A DNA stretch of 64,000 bases from an uncultured Rhodospirillales bacterium (GTDB taxonomy: Bacteria > Pseudomonadota > Alphaproteobacteria > Acetobacterales > Acetobacteraceae): positions 62,001 to 126,000 of the forward strand of contig CAILMF010000044.1 in assembly GCA_903835235.1 (NCBI GenBank). The letters run 5' to 3'. A program made the translations under genes and the position numbers. Every line of letters starts with the position of its first letter. Positions within the stretch are counted from its first letter, which is position 1. The notes below the pieces were generated by a model. The model did no database searches and had not been told where the DNA came from. It worked only from the letters and a program-made list of their open reading frames with translations. This document shows, piece after piece, positions 25,197 to 33,261 of the stretch.

Positions 25197-26192
25197 TCAT
25201 GCCAGCGAGACCGTGCGGCGCTCCGCCAGCGCCTGCTCCACCGCCGCGGCCAGGCGCACCAGGCGCAGGCCGTCGGCGCCGGTGCCCAGGCGGGTGCTGC
25301 CATCGGCCAGGTCCAGCGCAAAGCCGTCCAGCTCATCGCGGTACAGGTCGCAGGCCGGCACGCTCTCGCTGTGCTTGCCATCGGCGTTGGTGACCGTGAG
25401 GGTGAACTCCTCCACCCAGCGCAGTGGTCCCGTGCGCAGCATGCCCTTGGTGCCCAGCACCGTCAGGTCGCTGCCGGAGAAGGGCGCTTCGCGCGAGGCA
25501 CGCAGGCTGACCTGCACGTCATTGGCGGTTTGCAGCAGCAGGGTGATGGTATCGGCGCCCATGCCGCTGCCCGGCGGCGGAAAGGCCAGGCCGGAGACGC
25601 TGGCGAAACCGCTGCCCAGCAGGCGTGGCACCGCATCCAGCAGGTGCAGCCCGACATCATAGAGAATGCCGCCGCCCTGGGCCGGGTCCTCGCGCCAGGG
25701 CGCACGCTCGGAAAGGGGGGCGGCGCGTTCGATGGACAGCGCGCGGGGCGTACCGATGACGCCGCTGCGCAGCACCTGGCCGACGCGGTCCAGGAACTTC
25801 TCGAAGCGCAGATGCAGGCCGAGGCGGAGCATGACGCCGGCCTTGGCGCAGGCGGCGACCATGGCTTCGGCATCGGCCTCGGTCATCGCCAGCGGCTTTT
25901 CGCACAGCACATGCTTGCCGGCGGCGGCGGCGGCCAGCACCACCGGCAGGTGCCGGTCATTCGGCGTCATCACGAAGACCGCGTCCACATCCGGTGCGCG
26001 GACCAGGTCCTCATAGCTGTCGTAGATGCTGGGGATGCCGTGGCGCTGGCCGAACTCGCGGCCCTTGGCCGGGTCCCGCGTGGCGCCGGCGGTCACCACC
26101 GCGTGCTTCGCCCGGCCGGCGGCGGGCATGATGCCGTTGCCGGCCAGGGAACCAAGGCCGACCAGGCCCCACCGCAACGTCTGCACACTCAT
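25197..26192 (-). CDS. Gfo/Idh/MocA family NAD(P)-dependent oxidoreductase
   Basis: The 331-residue protein starts at ATG 26192. It has an N-terminal Rossmann fold (LRWGLVGLGSLAGNGIMPA, with the G-L-G-S-L-A pattern), then DAVFVMTPNDRHLPVVLAAAAAGKHVLCEKPLAMT. The latter carries the EKP motif, whose Lys is catalytic in the family. The C-terminal alpha/beta domain has GGGILYDVGLHLLDAVPRLLG with the conserved Asp/His pair. It oxidises or reduces a sugar- or polyol-like hydroxyl. As the first gene of the leftward catabolic operon it may act on a product of the amidase/flavoprotein pathway, but this is inference. Confidence 0.9.
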   Translation of the reverse strand: MSVQTLRWGLVGLGSLAGNGIMPAAGRAKHAVVTAGATRDPAKGREFGQRHGIPSIYDSYEDLVRAPDVDAVFVMTPNDRHLPVVLAAAAAGKHVLCEKPLAMTEADAEAMVAACAKAGVMLRLGLHLRFEKFLDRVGQVLRSGVIGTPRALSIERAAPLSERAPWREDPAQGGGILYDVGLHLLDAVPRLLGSGFASVSGLAFPPPGSGMGADTITLLLQTANDVQVSLRASREAPFSGSDLTVLGTKGMLRTGPLRWVEEFTLTVTNADGKHSESVPACDLYRDELDGFALDLADGSTRLGTGADGLRLVRLAAAVEQALAERRTVSLA

Positions 26193-26325
26193 GCCGGGCT
26201 CTCCGCTTCGGCGCCCAGCATAGCGAAGCCGCGCGCATCGCCTACTCCCGACCAAGCTCCGGGCCGGGCTGCCGCCCGAATGGGCAGAGTTGGTCCCGCC
26301 GGCGCGTTATGGCCCGGCGTTTTCG

Positions 26326-26355
26326 TTGACAGGGCGGCGCGGCGGCAGCGACCAT
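26326..26355 (+). promoter_or_regulatory. Sigma-70-like promoter of the AapJ-like gene
   Basis: A consensus -35 TTGACA lies at 26326-26331. A weak -10 (GACCAT, 26350-26355) follows 18 bases on. The AAGGA ribosome binding site at 26376-26380 and the ATG at 26389 lie downstream. The same 196-base region must also hold the promoter of the leftward operon beginning at 26192. Confidence 0.42.
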
Positions 26356-26388
26356 CGGCGCCAAGCAACCCTGATAAGGACTGGCATC

Positions 26389-27411
26389 ATGCTCGGACGA
26401 GCCCTTGCGACCATCGCCCTGCTGGCCGGCGCCGCCTTCGCCGCGCCGATGGCCAGCGCGCAGCAGACGCTGGAGGCGATCAAGGCCCGTGGGCAACTGC
26501 TCTGCGGCATCGGCACCGGCGTTGCCGGCTTCGGCCTGCCGGACAGCCGCGGCGTCTGGCAGGGCATGGACGTGGATTTGTGCCACGGCCTGGCGGTGGC
26601 GATCTTCAATGACCGCACCAAGGTGCGCTTCGTGCCGCTGTCCTCCTCCACCCGCTTCACCGCGCTGGGCGCCGGCGAGGTGGACGTGCTGTTCCGCACC
26701 AGCACGCAGACCATGATGCGCGACGTGACGCTGGGGCTGCGCCATGTCACCACCTATTTCTACGATGGCCACGGCTTCATCGTGCGCAGCGGCAGCGTCG
26801 CCAAGGTGGCGGAGATGCGCGACGCGACGATCTGCCTGATCCAGGGCACCACGAATGAGCAGGTGACCGCGGACTACTTCCGCAGCATCAACGTGCCCTT
26901 CCGCCCCGTGGTGTTCGAGCGGACCGACCAGGCCCAGGCCGCCTTGCAGGCCGGGCGCTGCGACAGCTTCGGCACCGATGCCTCGCAGCTGGCCGGCGTG
27001 CGCTCCACCATGGCCAACCCGCGCGACTGGACGATTTTGCCGGAGCGCTTCAGCAAGGAACCCTATGGCGCCTATATCCGCCGCGCCGACGACCAGTGGT
27101 TCGACGTGGTGCGCTGGTACACCACGGCGCTGATCGAGGCCGAGGAGCTGGGCGTGACGCAGGCGAATGCCGAACAGATGATGCGCACCAGCACCAACCC
27201 CAATACCCGCCGCCTGCTGGGCGTGACGCCGGAGCTGGGCGAGGCACTGAAGCTGGATCGCGCCTGGGCCTACAACCTGGTCCGCGCCATGGGGAATTAC
27301 GGCGAGATCTACAATCGCTCCTTCGGCCCCACCACCAGCATCGACCTGCCGCGCGGGCCGAACAACCTGTGGACCCAGGGCGGGCTGATCTACGCGCTGC
27401 CGATGCGCTGA
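26389..27411 (+). CDS. Amino-acid-type ABC transporter substrate-binding protein (AapJ-like), orphan
   Basis: The 340-residue protein has AAGGA eight bases before the ATG and a signal peptide ending MASAQQ near 25. TLEAIKARGQLLCGIGTGVAGFGLPDSRGVWQGMDVDLCHGLAVAIF is the type II binding-fold start found in AapJ/BztA proteins of alphaproteobacteria. RFTALGAGEVDVLFRTSTQTMMRD and a C-terminal MGNYGEIYNRSFG region agree. AapJ binds many L-amino acids for a QMP-type importer. No permease or ATPase genes are adjacent, so it either uses a channel encoded elsewhere or works as a sensor. Confidence 0.9.
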   Translation: MLGRALATIALLAGAAFAAPMASAQQTLEAIKARGQLLCGIGTGVAGFGLPDSRGVWQGMDVDLCHGLAVAIFNDRTKVRFVPLSSSTRFTALGAGEVDVLFRTSTQTMMRDVTLGLRHVTTYFYDGHGFIVRSGSVAKVAEMRDATICLIQGTTNEQVTADYFRSINVPFRPVVFERTDQAQAALQAGRCDSFGTDASQLAGVRSTMANPRDWTILPERFSKEPYGAYIRRADDQWFDVVRWYTTALIEAEELGVTQANAEQMMRTSTNPNTRRLLGVTPELGEALKLDRAWAYNLVRAMGNYGEIYNRSFGPTTSIDLPRGPNNLWTQGGLIYALPMR

Positions 27412-27458
27412 GGCGAAGCGGCGGGGCTGGCCGCGCCCAGCCCCGCGCGACCGCTGGT

Positions 27459-27562
27459 ATGCGCTACCCGCGCAACCATCGGAGATGCGCTATCCGCGCA
27501 ACCGTCGGAAATGCGCTATCCGCGCGACCGTCGGAGATGCGCTATCCGCGCAATGCCCGGAA
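27459..27562. repeat. Four tandem 26-bp repeats at the 3' end of the epoxide hydrolase gene
   Basis: Four near-identical 26-base units start at 27459, 27485, 27511 and 27537 (core ATGCGCTATCCGCGCAACC, then a CGTCGGA-like tail, with a few substitutions). The copy at 27537 contains the last codons and stop of the leftward epoxide hydrolase gene (stop at 27542-27544). The other three are exact-phase duplicates of that segment lying past the stop, each carrying its own copy of the L-R-G-stop codons. The unit is not a multiple of three. It looks like slipped-strand duplication of a gene end, in a convergent gap. Confidence 0.9.
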
Positions 27563-28693
27563 GAAGGCGCGGATTTCCTCGGCCAGCGCCTGCGGCTGCT
27601 CCATCGCCGCGAAGTGGCCGCCGCGCGGCATCACGCTCCAGCGGCGGATATCGGTATAGGTGCGCGCCGCCAGCACCTGCGGCGGGCGCAGGATTTCGCG
27701 CGGGAACTGGCAATAGCCCATCGGCACGTCCACCGTGCCGGGAATGGGCCAGGGGCCGTGCATCCGCGCGAAGTAGGGGTGGAAGGACGCCCCGATGCAG
27801 CCGGTGAACCAGTACAGCGCAATGTTCGCCAGCATGCGGTCGCGGTCCACCGCGCTGTCCGGCGTGCCGGCATTGTCGGTCCAGGCGCGGAATTTTTCCA
27901 CGATCCAGGCGGCCAGGCCGCTGGGGGAATCGCTCAGCCCGAAGGCCAGGGTCTGCGGCCGTGTCCCCTGTATCCACTGGTAGCCGGTCTCCTCCTTCAG
28001 GAAGGTCTGCAACTCCCCGAGGTAGCGCTGCTCCTCCGCCGTCGGCTCCGGCGCGGTCACGGGGTCCCGCCGCACCGCCAGCAGGTTGATGTGGATGCCC
28101 AGCAGCTTTTCGGCATGCACGGCGCCGAGGCGCGACGAGACGAAGCCGCCCCAGTCGCCACCCTGCGCCGCGAAGCGGCGGTAGCCCAGCACCTCGGTCA
28201 TAAGCTCGGCCAGGCAATCGGCAATCGCCTCCAGCCCGAAGCGCTGCTGCCCCGGGGTGAAGGAGAGGCCGTAGCCGGGCAGGGAAGGCGCGACCACGGT
28301 GAAGGCATCGGCGGGGTCGCCGCCGAAGCGGCTGGGGTGGGTCAACCGCGGGATCAGGTCGAGGAACTCGAAGACCGAGCCTGGCCAGCCGTGGGAAAGC
28401 AGCAGCGGCGTCGGCGCCGGGCCTTCTCCGGGCACGTGCAGGTAATGCAGGTCTATGCCGTGCAGCTTCACCTTGAACTGCGGGAAGGCGTTGAGCGCCG
28501 CCTCCTGCGCCCGCCAGTCGAAGCCGTGCTGCCAGTGCTGCAGCAGGCCGGCGAGGTAGTCGACATCGGTGCCGTAGGTCCAGGCCGGCTCGGGCGCCTG
28601 GTCGGGCAGGCGGGTGCGGGCCAGCCGGGCGCGCAGGTCGTCCAGCGCCGCGTCCGGCACGTCCAGGGTGAAGGCGGTCGGGGTCGCGGCCAT
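27542..28693 (-). CDS. Epoxide hydrolase (EHN-domain, microsomal/juvenile-hormone type)
   Basis: The 383-residue protein has the epoxide-hydrolase N-terminal domain (FTLDVPDAALDDLRARLARTRLPD) and an alpha/beta-hydrolase core. HGWPGSVFEFLDLIPRL provides the oxyanion HGWP motif, FAAQGGDWGG carries the nucleophile Asp, Tyr residues in YWFTG can activate the epoxide, and PRGGHFAAMEQP carries the catalytic His. It opens epoxides to diols, useful in detoxification or aromatic/terpene use. No signal peptide is seen. Its 3' end forms part of a 26-bp tandem array. The gene stands alone, divergent from the LLM monooxygenase gene at 28837. Confidence 0.92.
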   Translation of the reverse strand: MAATPTAFTLDVPDAALDDLRARLARTRLPDQAPEPAWTYGTDVDYLAGLLQHWQHGFDWRAQEAALNAFPQFKVKLHGIDLHYLHVPGEGPAPTPLLLSHGWPGSVFEFLDLIPRLTHPSRFGGDPADAFTVVAPSLPGYGLSFTPGQQRFGLEAIADCLAELMTEVLGYRRFAAQGGDWGGFVSSRLGAVHAEKLLGIHINLLAVRRDPVTAPEPTAEEQRYLGELQTFLKEETGYQWIQGTRPQTLAFGLSDSPSGLAAWIVEKFRAWTDNAGTPDSAVDRDRMLANIALYWFTGCIGASFHPYFARMHGPWPIPGTVDVPMGYCQFPREILRPPQVLAARTYTDIRRWSVMPRGGHFAAMEQPQALAEEIRAFFRALRG

Positions 28694-28836
28694 GGTATCC
28701 TCCCGTTATGCGGTGGCGCAGCATGGCGGATGCGCCGGCCGGTGGGGAGGCGGATTGCGCTGGCCGGCCGGCCCGGCGATCCTGTACCCGAGACCCCGGC
28801 GGCCCGCGGCCGTGCTGGCGAGACAGGAGGGCGACG

Positions 28837-29898
28837 ATGCCCGATGATGGCCTGACCCAACCCCCGGCGAGCGAGGCCGCGGCGATGACGCCGGCGGCGC
28901 GCCCGAAGCGGCTGGGCTTCTTCACCCGCCTGCTGGACCTGGTGGAGCCGGCCGAGCGCTACCAGCTGGCCTTGGCGCAGGTGCTGCACGCCGAGCGTTG
29001 CGGCTTCCAGACCGCCTGGGTGGCGCAGCATCACTTCCACGAGCATGAGGGCGGGCTGCCCGCGCCCTTCGTCTTCCTGTCCCAGGTCGCGGCGCGCACC
29101 TCGCGCATCCGGCTGGGCACCGGGATCGTCACGCTGCCGCTGGAATTGCCGATCCGCGTGGCCGAGGATGCCGCCGTCTTCGACCTGATGTCGGGCGGTC
29201 GGCTGGAACTGGGCATCGGCCCCGGCGGCAATTTCGCCGCCTTCCGCGCCTTCGGGCTGGACAGCAATGAGCGTGGCCGCGTCTTCGCCGACAATGCCAG
29301 CCTGATGCTGGACGCGCTGGCCGGGCGCCGGCTGCCGGGGGGCGACACGATGTACCCGGCCAATCCCGGCCTGGTGCAGCGGATGTGGCAGGCGACGTTC
29401 ACGGTGGAGGGTGCCCGCCGCGCTGGTGCCGCCGGCGATGGCTTGATGCTGTCGCGAACCCAGCCGCGCCCGGCGCCGGGCATGACACTGGCAGAAATCC
29501 AGAACCCGATGATCGACGCCTACCTGGCGGCGCTGCCGCCCGGCTGCGCGCCGCGGATCATGGCCTCGCGCTCGGTCTGCGTCGGCGACAACCGGGAAGA
29601 AATCCGCGGCTACGCAGCGGTGGGGCTGGCGCGCTTCCGCGACCGGCTGCTGGGCACCGGCCGGGTGACGGGGCGGGAGACGCTGGACGAGCTGATCGCC
29701 ACCATGGACGTGCACCTGGGCACGGCTGACGAGGTGATCCGATCCCTGGCCGCCGACAGCACGCTGGCGCGGGCGACCGAGCTGACGGTGCAGGTGCATT
29801 CGGTGGACCCGCCGCATCCCTTCATCCTGCGCTCGCTGGAACTGGTGGCGGAACAGGTTGCACCGGCGCTGGGCTGCGTGCCTGATGCGGTGAGATAG
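28837..29898 (+). CDS. FMN-dependent luciferase-like monooxygenase (KPN_01858-type family)
   Basis: The 353-residue protein has AGGAGG six bases before ATG 28837. It shows the LLM TIM-barrel: RLGFFTRLLDLVEPAERYQLALAQVLHAERCGFQTAWVAQHHFHEHEGGLPAPFVFLSQVAARTSRIRLGTGIVTLPL, then DLMSGGRLELGIGPGG. The members I recall with this H-E-H-E-G-G-L pattern are encoded next to two CMD/AhpD-like proteins, exactly as here (TIGR04027 with TIGR04029 and TIGR04030). The flavin reductase partner is not in the window. The substrate is not known for this group. Confidence 0.87.
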   Translation: MPDDGLTQPPASEAAAMTPAARPKRLGFFTRLLDLVEPAERYQLALAQVLHAERCGFQTAWVAQHHFHEHEGGLPAPFVFLSQVAARTSRIRLGTGIVTLPLELPIRVAEDAAVFDLMSGGRLELGIGPGGNFAAFRAFGLDSNERGRVFADNASLMLDALAGRRLPGGDTMYPANPGLVQRMWQATFTVEGARRAGAAGDGLMLSRTQPRPAPGMTLAEIQNPMIDAYLAALPPGCAPRIMASRSVCVGDNREEIRGYAAVGLARFRDRLLGTGRVTGRETLDELIATMDVHLGTADEVIRSLAADSTLARATELTVQVHSVDPPHPFILRSLELVAEQVAPALGCVPDAVR

Positions 29899-29908
29899 GG
29901 AGGGCGCC

Positions 29909-30496
29909 ATGGACGTCATCGACAGGCTGGTCGGCATCGCGCCCGGGTCGGCGTTGGACGCGATCCGCGCCCGCCGGCCGGAGGCGCGCACCCACGCGGA
30001 GGCCAGCTACCAGGCGCTGTTCGCCCCCGCCGAGGCCGGCGAGGTCAGCGCCACCGAGCGCCTGGCCGCCGCGGTCTTCGTGGTGGGGCTGCATGGCGAG
30101 GCGACGACGGCGGCCTTCTACCGCGACGCCCTGGCCGCCACCGGCGCGGCGCCGGCGCTGCTGGCGGCGGTGGACCAGGCGGTGCAGGCGGCGGCCGGGC
30201 AGGGACCGTTCGGCCGCTACCCCGCGGGGCCGCTGAGCGTGGAGGACAGCCCCGGCCCCGCCTGGCAGCCCGACGCGGCACTGCGCGGGGCGCTGGGCGC
30301 CCGGCTGGCGGCGGCCTTCGCGCATCTGCGCCTGCTGGTGCTGCATCCGCGCGACGCTGCGCCGGAACATCTGCAGGCGCTGCTGGATGCCGGCTGGTCC
30401 ACCACCGGCATTGTCACGCTGTCGCAGATCGTGTCCTTCCTGGCCTTTCAGGTGCGCGTCGTCAGCGGCTTCCGCACGCTGGCCGCCGCATCGTGA
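29909..30496 (+). CDS. CMD-domain protein (Avi_7170-like family)
   Basis: The 195-residue all-alpha protein starts DVIDRLVGIAPGSALDAIRARRPEARTHAEASYQALFAP. It ends with LDAGWSTTGIVTLSQIVSFLAFQVRVVSGFRTL, a helix pair like those of carboxymuconolactone-decarboxylase proteins but without the C-x-x-C redox motif. This matches the CMD partner family found with KPN_01858-type monooxygenases. It lies 10 bases downstream of the monooxygenase gene and overlaps the next gene by 4 bases, so the three proteins are made together. Its role is unknown; a structural or carrier role beside the AhpD-like protein is possible. Confidence 0.85.
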   Translation: MDVIDRLVGIAPGSALDAIRARRPEARTHAEASYQALFAPAEAGEVSATERLAAAVFVVGLHGEATTAAFYRDALAATGAAPALLAAVDQAVQAAAGQGPFGRYPAGPLSVEDSPGPAWQPDAALRGALGARLAAAFAHLRLLVLHPRDAAPEHLQALLDAGWSTTGIVTLSQIVSFLAFQVRVVSGFRTLAAAS

Positions 30497-31116
30497 CCGG
30501 AGCCGCCGCCATGGCCGAGACCGTCCTGACCCCGCCCGCGCATGTGCTGCCCGTGGCCTTCACCCGGGACCAGCTGGACTGGCTGCCCTGGGTGGCGCCG
30601 CTGGCGGAGGCCGAGCTGACCGAGCGCCACATCACCGCGCTGGTCGACGCCGCGCGGGCGAAGTCGCCCTATTTCCGCCTGCTGGCGCGGGACCCCGCGG
30701 CGCTGGAGGCGCGCACCCGCACCGACAAGGACATCTTCTACAACCCCGATGCCGGGCTGCCGCGGGCCGAGCGCGAGCTGGCGGCGGCGGCGACCTCTCG
30801 CTTCAACGGCTGCATCTACTGCGCCTCGGTGCATGCGCGATTCTCCGCCACCTATTCCAAGCGGGTGGAGGATGTGCAGCGGCTGCTGGACGAGGGCATC
30901 GGCGCTGATCTCGGCGAGCGCTGGAACGCCATCGTCGCCGCTTCGGTGGCGCTGAGCGCGACGCCGATAGCCTTCGGCCCGGCGCATGTGCAGCGGCTGC
31001 GCGATGCCGGGCTGGATGACCTGGCCATTGCCGACGTGATCCAGGGCGCCGCCTTCTTCAACTGGGCGAACCGGCTGATGCTCTCGCTCGGCGAGCCCGC
31101 CGTGCCGGGGGCCTGA
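30493..31116 (+). CDS. AhpD-like alkylhydroperoxidase-domain protein (Avi_7169-like family)
   Basis: The 207-residue protein carries the AhpD redox motif in SRFNGCIYCASVHARFSATYSK (Cys near 105 and 108, with the following His), flanked by the CMD helices. The family pairs with the preceding CMD protein and luciferase-like monooxygenase. The C-x-x-C-x3-H motif suggests thiol peroxidase or disulfide chemistry, perhaps handling a peroxide formed by the flavin enzyme. A start at ATG 30511 is also possible. A strong palindrome begins one base after the stop and may end the transcript. Confidence 0.87.
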   Translation: MTGAAAMAETVLTPPAHVLPVAFTRDQLDWLPWVAPLAEAELTERHITALVDAARAKSPYFRLLARDPAALEARTRTDKDIFYNPDAGLPRAERELAAAATSRFNGCIYCASVHARFSATYSKRVEDVQRLLDEGIGADLGERWNAIVAASVALSATPIAFGPAHVQRLRDAGLDDLAIADVIQGAAFFNWANRLMLSLGEPAVPGA

Positions 31117-31117
31117 A

Positions 31118-31157
31118 CCGGCCCTTCGGCCTGGCGCGCGCCAGGCCGAAGGGCCGG
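31118..31157. terminator. Perfect 40-bp palindrome after the AhpD-like gene
   Basis: Bases 31118-31137 and 31138-31157 are exact reverse complements (20-bp arms, no spacer). The left arm reads CCGGCCCTTCGGCCTGGCGC. It starts one base after the TGA at 31114-31116. In RNA it would form a very stable hairpin, consistent with a terminator or 3'-end protector for the monooxygenase trio. No run of T follows, so an intrinsic terminator is not proved. The next gene starts about 200 bases on. Confidence 0.7.
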
Positions 31158-31362
31158 GGCGATGGCAGCCTGGCTGCTGGTGGTGTTCACGGCGGGGGTG
31201 CGGTGCCTGGATAGCGCGTGGCGACGGAAGCGCGCGGCGTGATGCGCTTGCGTGGCCCGCCGGTGCTGCCCATACTCCGGCAACCGCGCCACGACCAAAC
31301 ACGGCATCACGCCCTGCTCCGAAAGGACGCATGATGATGCGCGACAGCATGAGGCCGGCCCG

Positions 31363-32664
31363 ATGAGCCGCCGGATGCACCTGGTGGCCTATCTGAAGAC
31401 CGGCCCAACCGCGAACCATCCCGGCGCCTGGCGCCACCCGGAAGCCGACCTGCACGACATCTTTGCGCCGGAGCGCTACGAGCATATTGCCCGCGTGCTG
31501 GAAGCCGCCTGCTTCGACGCCGCCTTCTACGCCGACACCTTCGGCCTGCCGGATATCCATGGCGGCAATTTCGACGCCTATCTGAAGCATGGCGGGCAGA
31601 TAACCTACCTGGACCCGCTGATGGTGCTGCCGCTGATGGCGCGGGTGACCAGGCATCTGGGCCTCGGCGCCACGCTGTCGACCACCTTCATGACGCCGTA
31701 TTATCTGGCGCGGACCATGGCATCGCTGGACATGATCACCGGCGGGCGTGCCGCTTGGAACGTGGTGACCTCGGCCACCGAATTGGAGGCGCGCAACTTC
31801 GGCATGGACGGCCTGCCGCCCAAGGATCTGCGCTACGACCGCGCTGATGATGTGCTGCAAGCCTGCGAGGCGCTGTGGGATTGCTGGGACGCGGACGCCT
31901 TCGTGCTGGACCGCGACAAGGGTGTGTTCATCGACCCGGACAAGGTGCGCTACGCGGATTACGAAGGCCCCTATGTCCGCACGCGCGGGCCGCTGACCAT
32001 GCCGCGGTCGCCGCAGGGGCGGCCAGTGTACCTGCAAGCCGGTGCGTCGGATCGGGGCCGCGAATTCGCTGCGCGCTGGGCGGAGATGATCTTCTGCACG
32101 CCGCACAGCAAGGCCGATGCGGTGGCCTTCACCGCCGATATCAAGGCGCGCATGGCCAGGTACGGCCGCGCGCCGGAGCAATGCAAGGTGCTGCCCAGCT
32201 TCGCCGTGGTGCTGGGGGAAACGCGCGCGATTGCCGAAGCGAAATACCAGCACCTGCACTCCCTGATCGACCCCGACGCGCAGCGCATGCTGAACTCCTC
32301 GCTGCTCGGCGCTGACCTGTCCAAGCACAAGTCGGTCGAGGACATGGCGAAGGTGCAGGGCAACCAGGGCGTCACCGGTTCCACCGACCGCGTGCTGCAA
32401 CTGATGCGCGACGAGGGCATCAGCTTCGACGAAGCCACCGCCAAGCCGCGCGGCCTGCTGGTGGGCACGGCGACGGACGTGGCCGACCAGCTGGAGGATT
32501 GGTTCCGCGACGGCGCCTGCGATGGCTTCATCGTCTGGCCCACCATCTTCCCCCGCATGTTCGAGGATTTCTGCCGCCTGGTGGTGCCGCAGCTGCAACG
32601 CCGCGGCCTGTTCCGCACCGCCTATGCCGGCACCACGCTGCGCGAGAACCTGGCCAACCCCTGA
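31363..32664 (+). CDS. NtaA/SnaA/DszA-family FMNH2-dependent monooxygenase
   Basis: The 433-residue protein starts at ATG 31363, with GAGG eight bases before. Family marks are MHLVAYLKTGPTANHPGAWRHPEAD, FDAAFYADTFGLPD, TYLDPLMVLPLMARVTRHLGLGATLSTTFMTPYYLARTMASLDMITGGRAAWNVVTS and PVYLQAGASDRGREFAARWAEMIF. Known members oxidise nitrilotriacetate, pristinamycin IIB or dibenzothiophene sulfone using FMNH2 from a separate reductase. It sits alone, 206 bases after the palindrome, and converges on the lipocalin gene. The substrate cannot be told. Confidence 0.92.
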   Translation: MSRRMHLVAYLKTGPTANHPGAWRHPEADLHDIFAPERYEHIARVLEAACFDAAFYADTFGLPDIHGGNFDAYLKHGGQITYLDPLMVLPLMARVTRHLGLGATLSTTFMTPYYLARTMASLDMITGGRAAWNVVTSATELEARNFGMDGLPPKDLRYDRADDVLQACEALWDCWDADAFVLDRDKGVFIDPDKVRYADYEGPYVRTRGPLTMPRSPQGRPVYLQAGASDRGREFAARWAEMIFCTPHSKADAVAFTADIKARMARYGRAPEQCKVLPSFAVVLGETRAIAEAKYQHLHSLIDPDAQRMLNSSLLGADLSKHKSVEDMAKVQGNQGVTGSTDRVLQLMRDEGISFDEATAKPRGLLVGTATDVADQLEDWFRDGACDGFIVWPTIFPRMFEDFCRLVVPQLQRRGLFRTAYAGTTLRENLANP

Positions 32665-32728
32665 GCACCTGCCGATGACCCAGCCCTTCGGCCTCGGCTG
32701 GTTGTGGATCAGCCTTCGATGCGCCGGC

Positions 32729-33250
32729 TCAGCCGCCCGGCAACTGCGGGATGCGGACGAACTGGCTGGTGTCGTAGCCCTGCGCCGCGAAGCGGGCGAG
32801 CAGTGACTGGTAGGTCGCCTCGTCCATCTGCGGCTGGCGGGACAGCACCCAGCCATAGCCACGGCCGGGGTAGCCCACCAGCGCGTGGCGGTATTCGGGG
32901 TCCACGTACAGGATGAGGTAGGAGAGGTAGAGCGGCCAGAACGGGCCTTCCCGCCAATACGCGTTGCCGGTGTTGGGCTTAACGTAGCCGCGCATGGTGA
33001 AGCTGGTCAGCGGCGCGTCCAGCGTGGCCTTGCGCGACCAGTAGATGTCGTCGAACCGGTCCGGCGCGGTGAAGCGGATCTCGAAGGAGGAGCCGACCTG
33101 GCCGGCTTCGGCGAAGTAGGGGATGTTGGCGATGATGTACCAGCGCCCGCTGTAGCGTTGCAGGTCCACGTTGGGGTGCAGCGCCTGGGGCGGGTCGTCG
33201 CCGGCGCAGGCGCCCAGCAGCAGCAGGCAGGTCAGCAGCAAGCGGCGCAT
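32729..33250 (-). CDS. blc: Outer-membrane lipocalin lipoprotein (Blc family)
   Basis: The 173-residue protein begins MRRLLLTCLLLLGAC, a lipoprotein signal with the acceptor Cys at 15. It has the lipocalin GxW box (VDLQRYSGRWYIIANIPYF), a barrel centre and GYGWVLSRQPQMDEATYQSLLARFAAQGYDTSQF, typical of bacterial Blc. Blc binds lysophospholipids or fatty acids and is linked to envelope stress. It is the last gene of the leftward ECF-sigma operon (11 bases after the DUF6134-like gene). That fits repair or transport of oxidised or modified lipids. Confidence 0.93.
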   Translation of the reverse strand: MRRLLLTCLLLLGACAGDDPPQALHPNVDLQRYSGRWYIIANIPYFAEAGQVGSSFEIRFTAPDRFDDIYWSRKATLDAPLTSFTMRGYVKPNTGNAYWREGPFWPLYLSYLILYVDPEYRHALVGYPGRGYGWVLSRQPQMDEATYQSLLARFAAQGYDTSQFVRIPQLPGG

Positions 33251-33261
33251 GGCGGCGTCCT

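Noticed and set aside
32704-32712. TGATCC word on the minus strand in the gap after the NtaA-like gene
   Set aside because: It points into the 3' end of a convergent gene and has no CGTT element at 16 bases, so it is not counted as an RpoE promoter.
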